Assembly: GCA_030426005.1 (NCBI GenBank)
Contig: JAUHZM010000184.1
Location: forward strand, 1-6,363
Direction: 5' to 3'
DNA length: 6,363 bases
Origin: Gammaproteobacteria bacterium
GTDB lineage: Bacteria > Pseudomonadota > Gammaproteobacteria > Arenicellales > Arenicellaceae
Under the pieces are notes generated by a model, which saw only the letters and a program-made list of their open reading frames with translations, had not been told where the DNA came from and did not search any database. Positions within the stretch are counted from its first letter, which is position 1; every line of letters begins with the position of its first letter. Shown here one piece after another: positions 1 through 5,378 of the stretch. A program made the translations under genes and the position numbers.

Positions 1-876
1 TACATCTCACGCTACAACGAACGTAGCTTGTTCCCAAACGTTGACGATAAACTTAAAACCAAAACTCTGGCGCTGGAATACGGCATTGCGGTGCCGGACT
101 TATTGGGCGTGGTGCAGTACCAGCACGACGTGGAGTTGGTGTTTGAAATCCTAGAGAAGCATCAGGGCTTTTGCATCAAACCAGCCAAAGGCAGTGGTGG
201 TAAGGGCATTTTGGTCATCCTGCAATCGGATGAAAAAGGCTATAAAAAGGCCAGCGGTGAATACGTCAATCGCGACTACATTGTGCGCCACGTGTCAAAC
301 ATTTTGGCTGGCCTCTTCAGCTTGGGCGGTGCGGCGGATGTGGCGGTGGTTGAGGCTTTAATTGAGTTTGACCCGGTGTTTAACGGGTTAAGCCATGAAG
401 GTGTGCCAGATATTCGTCTAGTTGTATTCAGAGGGTATCCCGTTATGTCGATGTTGCGGTTGGCTACGCATGCGAGTGATGGTAAAGCCAATTTGCATCA
501 GGGTGCGGTTGGTGTTGGACTAAGCATCGCCACCGGCACCGCACGCTCAGCGGTACAGTTTGACCGCCCGGTCACGCACCACCCAGACACTGGTAGAGAC
601 TTGTCTGATATCGCCATCGAAGGCTGGGACCGCTTGCTACATTTATCAGCAGGTTGTTATGAGATGTGCGGGCTTGGGTATCTCGGTGCTGATATCGTGC
701 TCGATAAGAATCGTGGTCCGCTGGTACTAGAGCTTAATGCGCGCCCAGGGTTAGCAATCCAAATGGCCAATCGCTTGGGCCTGTTGCCACGTTTGAAACA
801 GATCGAATCACTTAAGTTTCGACGCACGCCAACGGTTGAGCAGCGTGTGGAATACGTGAAAACGCATTTTCAGTAA
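1..876 (+). CDS. RimK-related alpha-L-glutamate ligase-like ATP-grasp protein (5' partial)
   Basis: The reading frame is open from base 1 (Y-I-S-R-Y-N-E-R) and ends at TAA 874-876, leaving 291 residues. The opening resembles the conserved N-terminal stretch of this family (RYN.R.L.P.VDDKLKTK), so I infer that only a few tens of residues are missing; the TTG at base 28 encodes an internal Leu, not the start. ATP-grasp features in fragment numbering are: Lys60 followed by the glycine-rich ATP loop KGSGGKG (63-69); PDIRLVVFRG near 136-145; a GKANLHQGA segment at 161-169; Asp231 in GADIVLD; and the metal-binding E-x-N motif ELNARPGL (Glu244, Asn246, Arg248). Family knowledge: these cytoplasmic ligases join an amino acid to a carboxylate through an acyl phosphate, but the real substrate of this subfamily is unknown and 'glutamate' is inherited from RimK. 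They normally follow a gene for an inactive transglutaminase fused to seven membrane helices, expected just upstream. No clear terminator follows. Confidence 0.88.
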   Translation, partial: YISRYNERSLFPNVDDKLKTKTLALEYGIAVPDLLGVVQYQHDVELVFEILEKHQGFCIKPAKGSGGKGILVILQSDEKGYKKASGEYVNRDYIVRHVSNILAGLFSLGGAADVAVVEALIEFDPVFNGLSHEGVPDIRLVVFRGYPVMSMLRLATHASDGKANLHQGAVGVGLSIATGTARSAVQFDRPVTHHPDTGRDLSDIAIEGWDRLLHLSAGCYEMCGLGYLGADIVLDKNRGPLVLELNARPGLAIQMANRLGLLPRLKQIESLKFRRTPTVEQRVEYVKTHFQ

Positions 877-967
877 CTCTTTTTGGGTAGGGGACTTGGC
901 CAGCGCGAATGCGGCCGGGTGCCTAGTGTATTCCGAGCCCATGTGCCGACGCCGAGTTTTGAACGAT

Positions 968-985
968 GATTCGCTTTGTCGAATC
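968..985 (+). other. Perfect 6-bp inverted repeat abutting a Shine-Dalgarno sequence
   Basis: GATTCG (968-973) and CGAATC (980-985) are perfect reverse complements around a 6-base loop. The purine-rich ribosome-binding site GAGAGG (986-991) follows with no gap, and the ATG of the beta-helix gene is at 998. In the mRNA this hairpin would sit against the Shine-Dalgarno sequence and could affect ribosome access. A 6-bp repeat can occur by chance, so a regulatory role is only a suggestion. The surrounding 877-997 gap shows no convincing promoter and no convincing terminator for the upstream ligase gene. Confidence 0.3.
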
Positions 986-997
986 GAGAGGCAGACT

Positions 998-2200
998 ATG
1001 ACATGGTTTAAATTTATTTTGCCGGCGCTGATCTACATCAGCGTGTCGCATTGTGCTCATGCGGCAACCATCCTGGTAAGAAATGCTGGTGAATTATCAG
1101 CTGCTTTATCGAGCGCCAGTGCTGGCGATACAATTCGGTTGGCACCAAGCAACTATGGTGCGTTGTCAGTAAATAACCGCGTATTCACGAACTATGTGAC
1201 GCTCGAGTCGAGCAATAAATCGAATCCAGCGGTGTTTTCCCATATTGAGATTGAGGCGTCCAACTACCTGCGAATCGACACAGTTAAGGTGGTGGCAGAG
1301 TCACGCGAAGGTGTCGGTGTATTTGCCAGTAGCAATGTGCAGATCCGCAACGCGTGGATTCATGGAAAAAATCAATTTAACCGCCAAGCGCCCGTGTATA
1401 CCCAAGTGAGTACACTGTATGGAATCAACGTTGGGGATGGGTCTTCGAACGTCATCATTGAAGGCAACTCAGTGTCTGATGTGCAAAGCAGTGCCTATGT
1501 GTTCTTCGGGGTTAGCGAGATTACGGTCGATGCGAATCGTTGTGATTGGGTCGCATCCGATTGTTTCAAATTTGGCGGCGTGGATCAGGCCATTGTCACC
1601 AACAACTTTGGCGCTCAGCACATTTATGCATCTCCGAGCGCGCATGTGGACTTCATGCAAGGACAGGGCGAGGTCACTAACTCGGTGTTTCGTGGCAATG
1701 TGGCATTGATGGGCAACCGTTCGTTTCAAGGACTGTTCTTTGATGATGCCGAGTTCGAAAACCTGTTGTTTGAGGATAATCTGATTTACACCGCACACAA
1801 CCGAGGAATTTCGGTTTCCTCGGGGCGCGGAATAATCGCGCGTTACAACACCGTGTTGAGGCTCGCTGGGTCACAGAAGGCCACATTCATTGCGCTGCCG
1901 AGCGGGAGTGTCAAAGAATTTAACTTCGAAGCGAACAACACGTTTTCAGATGATGAGCGTTTTCCTGGCAGCAATATCGTGGCACAGTGGGACAAGCCTC
2001 AAGCGGCAGCCCATTACACTCGTTACTATCAAAACGCGATGCATGGTGCCTTCGCACAGATAGCTGATTTCACGCCGGTCGCTGGGTCGGCTGCCGACGG
2101 ACAAGTTGGTGCCTTTCGTCGTATTCGCGCGTTACTGCAAGGCGGTGAGCGGAGGGCTGATACCGTGTTACCGCCGTTCAGTCTGCTGTTAGACGACTGA
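998..2200 (+). CDS. Secreted right-handed parallel beta-helix protein, possible polysaccharide lyase-like enzyme
   Basis: This 400-residue protein starts at ATG 998, preceded by GAGAGG six bases upstream; an in-frame TTG at 896 would bury the signal peptide behind 34 unlikely residues. Residues 1-22 form a Sec signal peptide: a short charged start, a hydrophobic core (FILPALIYISV) and cleavage expected after A-H-A at 20-22. The mature protein opens with a segment typical of pectin-lyase-fold proteins (NAGELSAAL...AGDTIRLAPSNYG, residues 29-53). Repeated short strands with Asn turns follow (NVQIRNAWIHG, NVIIEGNSVSD, EITVDANRCD, LLFEDNLIYT, IIARYNTVLR), the pattern of coils in a right-handed beta helix. 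H-V-D-F-M-Q (His216, Asp218, Gln221) lies mid-helix and could line a carbohydrate groove. Cys182 and Cys189 are close enough for a disulfide. Likely periplasmic or extracellular. Related folds include polysaccharide lyases, epimerases and phage-type depolymerases; the substrate is unknown. The gene stands alone, and its end overlaps the convergent desaturase gene. Confidence 0.75.
   Translation: MTWFKFILPALIYISVSHCAHAATILVRNAGELSAALSSASAGDTIRLAPSNYGALSVNNRVFTNYVTLESSNKSNPAVFSHIEIEASNYLRIDTVKVVAESREGVGVFASSNVQIRNAWIHGKNQFNRQAPVYTQVSTLYGINVGDGSSNVIIEGNSVSDVQSSAYVFFGVSEITVDANRCDWVASDCFKFGGVDQAIVTNNFGAQHIYASPSAHVDFMQGQGEVTNSVFRGNVALMGNRSFQGLFFDDAEFENLLFEDNLIYTAHNRGISVSSGRGIIARYNTVLRLAGSQKATFIALPSGSVKEFNFEANNTFSDDERFPGSNIVAQWDKPQAAAHYTRYYQNAMHGAFAQIADFTPVAGSAADGQVGAFRRIRALLQGGERRADTVLPPFSLLLDD
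2178..2200. other. Inverted repeat across the convergent gene ends
   Basis: TCAGTC (2178-2183) and GACTGA (2195-2200) are perfect 6-base complements with an 11-base loop, and an alternative inner stem GTCT/AGAC (2181-2184/2191-2194) lies within. The repeat covers the stop codons of both convergent genes (TGA 2198-2200 on plus, TAA 2191-2189 on minus). A T-rich but interrupted stretch (TTCCGTTTGTTTTGG) follows on the plus strand only. It might act as a weak terminator for the beta-helix gene, but the stem is short and not GC-rich, so this is tentative. Confidence 0.22.
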
Positions 2201-3019
2201 TTCCGTTTGTTTTGGTGATGCCGCTCGATGCCTGACCAGTGGCCACAATAATTGTTCTGCGGTTGAGGTGTCGGGCAGGTCCTCGACGCCGAATTCCTGC
2301 GGGTAACGACGGGTAATCTTTGCCGTACCGAATAGAATATCCCAGAAAAAAAGCAGGTTGCCGTAGTTGCCTTTGTAATGGGTAACACCGTCGGCGGCAT
2401 GTTTACCATGGTGTGCGCTGTGTGTGGCGGGCGTTGAGATAGTGCGTTCAAGTAGCCACATCAGCGGCGATAACCAATGTATGCGATAGAGCGCACGATC
2501 CCATCGCACATCGCTGTGAGCGGCAAAAATCACGCTCATCTTGATCACTAGGTACACGGCGTAGACGTGTGCACCACCAAAATAAAGCAGCGCCCCTGAG
2601 CACCAAAGGCCAGGCATTAGCAGGTAGTAAAAGATATTATTACGATAGACCACTCGGATCGACAGGTAGGCCGCATTGTGGTGCGGGCGGTGTAATTTAT
2701 ACAACCAGGGCAGAGTGTGTGAAAGCCGATGCCACCAATATTGCAGCATGTCGTCGAAGATCAGAAACAAGCCGAATACGGCCAGCCAAGGCCAATGCGT
2801 TAGCACGTCTTGCCATTGTGGTGCCACCAGCGCGGCGATGCCCATACCACCAGCAACGGCCAGAGGTTGGGTAACGAACATGAGTACACCAGTACTGATT
2901 GATTCCACCAGCGCATCGGAACGAGTCTGTCCAGGTTTATTAAAAAACTGAGTCAGTGTGATCTCAAGCAGGACAAATCCGCCAAAGATGGACAGTACGA
3001 TAAGGAGTTCTGGTTTCAT
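2189..3019 (-). CDS. Sterol desaturase / fatty acid hydroxylase family membrane protein
   Basis: The protein is 276 residues from ATG 3019-3017. A GTG at 3052 would add 11 residues; neither start has a strong Shine-Dalgarno, and I prefer ATG because it begins just before the first membrane helix. The three His clusters of this di-iron family are present: HRLSH (residues 97-101), HRPHH (110-114) and HSAHH (200-204), with further conserved-looking His168 and His181. Hydrophobic segments lie near residues 4-22, 45-67, 77-90 and 131-160, the layout of integral membrane hydroxylases whose His clusters face the cytoplasm. Family knowledge: these enzymes use O2 to hydroxylate or desaturate lipids (sterols, fatty acids, carotenoids, alkylglycerols). 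The substrate here cannot be read from sequence. Its 3' end overlaps the beta-helix gene by 12 bases, and it diverges from the Crp-like regulator, whose candidate operator lies between them, so it may be a regulated target. Confidence 0.85.
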   Translation of the reverse strand: MKPELLIVLSIFGGFVLLEITLTQFFNKPGQTRSDALVESISTGVLMFVTQPLAVAGGMGIAALVAPQWQDVLTHWPWLAVFGLFLIFDDMLQYWWHRLSHTLPWLYKLHRPHHNAAYLSIRVVYRNNIFYYLLMPGLWCSGALLYFGGAHVYAVYLVIKMSVIFAAHSDVRWDRALYRIHWLSPLMWLLERTISTPATHSAHHGKHAADGVTHYKGNYGNLLFFWDILFGTAKITRRYPQEFGVEDLPDTSTAEQLLWPLVRHRAASPKQTESVV

Positions 3020-3053
3020 AGCCACGCTGCCAATGAGTGATCGAACTTGCACC

Positions 3054-3059
3054 TTAGCA
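3054..3059 (-). promoter_or_regulatory. Extra copy of the TTAGCA/TGCTAA half-site
   Basis: TTAGCA (TGCTAA on the minus strand) repeats the half-site of the inverted repeat at 3078-3093. Its centre lies 24 bases from the centre of the nearest half-site. It lies 35-40 bases upstream of the preferred desaturase ATG, where it could overlap the promoter of that gene. A single hexamer is weak evidence by itself; the repetition in an 86-base divergent region makes it worth recording. Confidence 0.3.
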
Positions 3060-3077
3060 GTGAATTCGGCAGCATAA

Positions 3078-3093
3078 TGCTAACTTTTTAGCA
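3078..3093. promoter_or_regulatory. Candidate Crp/Fnr-type operator in the divergent promoter region
   Basis: TGCTAACTTTTTAGCA is a perfect 6-base inverted repeat (TGCTAA and TTAGCA) with 4 bases between. Read as TGCTA-N6-TAGCA it is 16 bases with 5-base half-sites, the same geometry as the Crp site TGTGA-N6-TCACA. It ends 12 bases before the ATG of the Crp/Fnr-family regulator and lies about 60-75 bases upstream of the divergent desaturase ATG. The position suggests autoregulation and possibly control of the desaturase gene. No good -35/-10 pair could be placed with confidence; CATAAT at 3073-3078 is a possible -10 for the plus strand but lacks a well-spaced -35. The repeat could alternatively act as an RNA hairpin in the leader. 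Confidence 0.45.
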
Positions 3094-3105
3094 ATTTGGT
3101 GGCTT

Positions 3106-3777
3106 ATGGACTTATTGCGCGTTAATACGCCGAATTTCTTGTCGCAGCTCAGTTCTCCTATCGCGGAGCAACTAAAAGCGGCTGGCCGACTCGTAAATTA
3201 CGAAGATGGGCAATTGATCCACAGTCGAGGTGCAGCTGCGCCGGGTATCTCCATTGTCGCCAAGGGTGTTGCGCATGTCGGTGTGTATGGTATGGATGGC
3301 AAGTTCGTAATGACCGCAATATTGGGCGAAGGCGAATGCTTTGGCGAGTTTACCTTGTTCACTGAGTTGCCTAGAACGCATGACGTGTATGCGGGCCAGA
3401 ACACATCAGTCTATCAGCTCACGGGGCAACGATTTATGCAGTTGTATGCCCAGCATACGGAGATATCGCAGGCGCTTTTAACCACAACACTGCTGCGTTC
3501 GCATCTATTGTTGGAGATGATGGACGCTATACGTCGTTTACCTTTGCCGCAGCGCACCGCGCGCATACTTCTCACGATGGCCAAGACCTCGAGGCAGCAC
3601 CATGATTTTGTTTGTCGACAAGAGGAGTTAGCCTATACCATCGGCGTATCTCGAGTATCGATTGGTAAAGCATTGCAAACCTTGCAGTCTCTGGGTTTTA
3701 TTCGTTTGGGGTATCGACGCATCGAGTTGTGTGATTTAGATGCAATGCAGTCTTGGGTTGAAGCGGAATTGGAATGA
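3106..3777 (+). CDS. Crp/Fnr-family transcriptional regulator
   Basis: The protein has 223 residues, the normal family length. The N-terminal half (about 10-115) is a cyclic-nucleotide-binding beta roll with G-E-G-E-C-F-G-E-F (75-82) and L-P-R-T-H (88-92). Glu81, Arg90 and Thr91 align by eye with the cAMP-binding Glu72, Arg82 and Ser83 of E. coli Crp. This suggests that a cyclic-nucleotide ligand is plausible, with Thr for Ser. A long helix (about 116-143) should form the dimer interface, and a winged helix-turn-helix follows (about 150-223). The recognition helix is VSRVSIGKALQTL (181-193). The N-terminal Cys cluster of Fnr-type iron-sulfur sensors is missing, so oxygen sensing by that route is unlikely. 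The start is ATG 3106 with GGTGG only three bases upstream, a poor Shine-Dalgarno. It is divergent from the desaturase gene and upstream of the ATP-grasp operon, so either may be a target. Confidence 0.9.
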   Translation: MDLLRVNTPNFLSQLSSPIAEQLKAAGRLVNYEDGQLIHSRGAAAPGISIVAKGVAHVGVYGMDGKFVMTAILGEGECFGEFTLFTELPRTHDVYAGQNTSVYQLTGQRFMQLYAQHTEISQALLTTTLLRSHLLLEMMDAIRRLPLPQRTARILLTMAKTSRQHHDFVCRQEELAYTIGVSRVSIGKALQTLQSLGFIRLGYRRIELCDLDAMQSWVEAELE

Positions 3778-3836
3778 TCCGCCACTTTATTCAATTGATG
3801 GGTATGACAAATCCCAACGGATTCTGCACAATGCAG

Positions 3837-3846
3837 GTATGCATAC
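3837..3846. promoter_or_regulatory. 10-base perfect palindrome upstream of the ATP-grasp operon
   Basis: GTATGCATAC is a perfect palindrome about 100 bases upstream of the operon's first start codon. Just before it, CTGCA-CAA-TGCAG (3824-3836) forms a small hairpin-capable repeat. Together they are a possible operator in the 166-base gap after the regulator gene. Neither has a T tract, so neither looks like an intrinsic terminator. A 10-base palindrome is expected now and then by chance, hence low confidence. Confidence 0.22.
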
Positions 3847-3914
3847 TCGTTCAAGCTCTGGTGCGAACGACATATGAGCACAGACCTCGCCAGCAACGTC
3901 GTTGGTACACCCAG

Positions 3915-3934
3915 TATTAATTTTAATTTTAGGA
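3915..3934 (+). promoter_or_regulatory. A/T-only leader stretch and Shine-Dalgarno fixing the start of the ATP-grasp gene
   Basis: Seventeen consecutive A/T bases (3915-3931) stand out from the otherwise balanced composition and run directly into AGGA (3931-3934), nine bases before GTG 3944. This ribosome-binding site supports GTG 3944 as the start of the circularly permuted ATP-grasp gene. The A/T run may include part of the promoter (TATTAA, 3915-3920, is a possible -10, without a convincing -35) or keep the translation start free of structure. Confidence 0.4.
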
Positions 3935-3943
3935 ATTTCCTGC

Positions 3944-5350
3944 GTGTCATTTAACGAAATGAAGTCGGGCGACCAGGTACGCGAGCCCTACAAAGATGTC
4001 TTACGATGGATCGAGAACACGGATCCCTCAGTTCTCTTACAGAAACACCGTGAAGCGGAAACTTTGTTTCGGCAAATCGGAATTACCTTTGCGGTTTACG
4101 GTGAAGGTGGTGACACTGAGCGCTTGATTCCGTTCGACATTATGCCGCGTATTTTTACCGCCAACGAGTGGTCCAAATTAGAACGAGGTATTAAACAGCG
4201 CGCACGGGCATTGAACGCCTTTCTATGGGATGTTTATCACCGTGGTGAAATTGTTCGGTCAGGGCGCATCCCCGCGAAACTTGTTTACCAGAACGATGCG
4301 TATGAGCGTGCCGTGGTGGGCATTTCTCCATCGCAGAAAGTATTTTCGCACGTAGTTGGTGTCGACATGGTGCGGACTGGCCCCGACGAGTTTTACGTGC
4401 TGGAAGACAACTGCCGGACTCCATCAGGCGTGTCGTATATGCTGGAGAACCGTGAAATCATGATGCGGCTATTTCCGGCCTTGTTCCGCAGCAATCGCAT
4501 CATGCCGGTCGACAATTACCCGAGTTTGTTGCGAAAAACCCTGAAATCGGTGGCACCACCATTGTGTGAGCAAGAGCCCACCGTTGTGGTGCTGACGCCC
4601 GGTTCGGCAAACTCAGCGTATTTTGAGCATTCGTTCCTGGCCGATCAGATGGGTGTGGAGTTGGTGGAAGGGCGAGACCTTTTCGTTCAGGGTGATTTTG
4701 TGTATATGCGCACCACACGTGGCCCGCGGCGTGTGGATGTGATTTATAGACGCATTGACGACAGTTTTATTGATCCGCTGTGCTTTAGACCGGACTCGAT
4801 GCTTGGCGTGCCCGGATTGATGAACGCGTATCGCGCCGGTGGTGTACAGATATGTTCGGCTCCCGGCGCTGGTGTCGCTGACGATAAGGCTGTCTACACC
4901 TACGTACCTGAAATGATTCGTTTTTATCTTGGTGAAGAGCCGTTACTGAATAATGTTCAAACCTGGCGTTGCTCCGAGCCTGATGACCTGAAGTATGTGT
5001 TGTCCAACTTGGCTGAATTAGTGGTGAAGGAAGTGCATGGGTCGGGCGGTTATGGAATGTTGGTCGGACCGGCAGCCAGTAAGCAAGAGATAGAGGCGTA
5101 CCGTCAGCGTATTTTGGCTGACCCCGAAGATTTTATTGCTCAGCCGACCTTGGCATTGTCGACCACACCTACCTACGTTGAGCAGGAGCTCGCGCCTCGG
5201 CACGTGGATTTGCGACCTTATTGCCTGGTTGGTGATCAAATTAAATTGTGTCCCGGCGGATTGACACGTGTCGCCCTTAAGGAAGGGTCCCTGGTGGTTA
5301 ACTCATCCCAGGGTGGTGGCGTTAAAGACACCTGGGTGTTGTCGAACTAA
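3944..5350 (+). CDS. Circularly permuted type 2 ATP-grasp protein
   Basis: This 468-residue protein starts at GTG 3944, chosen because AGGA precedes it and the family's opening pattern (F-N-E-M...V-R-E-P-Y) begins two residues later. The order of ATP-grasp motifs is permuted. The metal-binding E-x-N motif comes early (LEDNCRTPSG, Glu154, Asn156, Arg158). The nucleotide-binding lysine and glycine-rich loop come late (Lys362, then H-G-S-G-G-Y-G at 365-371), followed by D-L-R-P-Y (422-426), GGLTRVA (438-444) and the family's end motif SSQGGGVKDTWVL (454-466). Other conserved stretches are YRRIDD (268-273) and PGAGVADDKAVY (307-318). Length is typical. Family knowledge: an ATP-dependent amide or peptide ligase is predicted, but no substrate is known; the protein is probably cytoplasmic. 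It is first in an operon with the alpha-E and transglutaminase-like genes, the same order as Rv2411c-Rv2410c-Rv2409c of M. tuberculosis. It ends 28 bases before the next gene. Confidence 0.92.
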   Translation: MSFNEMKSGDQVREPYKDVLRWIENTDPSVLLQKHREAETLFRQIGITFAVYGEGGDTERLIPFDIMPRIFTANEWSKLERGIKQRARALNAFLWDVYHRGEIVRSGRIPAKLVYQNDAYERAVVGISPSQKVFSHVVGVDMVRTGPDEFYVLEDNCRTPSGVSYMLENREIMMRLFPALFRSNRIMPVDNYPSLLRKTLKSVAPPLCEQEPTVVVLTPGSANSAYFEHSFLADQMGVELVEGRDLFVQGDFVYMRTTRGPRRVDVIYRRIDDSFIDPLCFRPDSMLGVPGLMNAYRAGGVQICSAPGAGVADDKAVYTYVPEMIRFYLGEEPLLNNVQTWRCSEPDDLKYVLSNLAELVVKEVHGSGGYGMLVGPAASKQEIEAYRQRILADPEDFIAQPTLALSTTPTYVEQELAPRHVDLRPYCLVGDQIKLCPGGLTRVALKEGSLVVNSSQGGGVKDTWVLSN

Positions 5351-5378
5351 CCAGATACAAGAGATTGGGAAAAACATC

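Noticed and set aside
896..997. 34-codon upstream extension of the beta-helix gene from TTG 896
   Set aside because: It would place the signal peptide internally, while ATG 998 has a good Shine-Dalgarno and a normal signal peptide directly after it.
2569..2951. Plus-strand open frames inside the desaturase gene
   Set aside because: They lie opposite a strongly supported membrane enzyme with all three His clusters, and their translations are Arg/Cys-rich without any recognisable domain.
3020..3052. 11-residue extension of the desaturase from GTG 3052
   Set aside because: It is not excluded, but AAGG overlaps the GTG itself so cannot serve it as ribosome-binding site, and the first membrane helix starts right after ATG 3019. 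Kept as the second choice.
3778..3820. Possible intrinsic terminator after the regulator gene (TGGG...CCCA, 3799-3816)
   Set aside because: The stem is only four pairs with a long loop and no following T tract.
3798..3920. A 40-codon open frame (ATG 3798 to TAA 3918-3920) with an Arg-rich end in the gap after the regulator gene
   Set aside because: There is no Shine-Dalgarno before the ATG, no recognisable domain, and it covers the palindromes and probable promoter of the next operon. A frame of this length is common by chance.
3902..3943. Hydrophobic N-terminal extension ending in L-G-I-S-C, resembling a lipoprotein signal
   Set aside because: It lacks a positively charged start, the lipobox is not correct (Gly rather than Leu at -3), the TTG has no ribosome-binding site, and the A/T-run coding explains the hydrophobic residues. 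ATP-grasp enzymes of this family are cytoplasmic.
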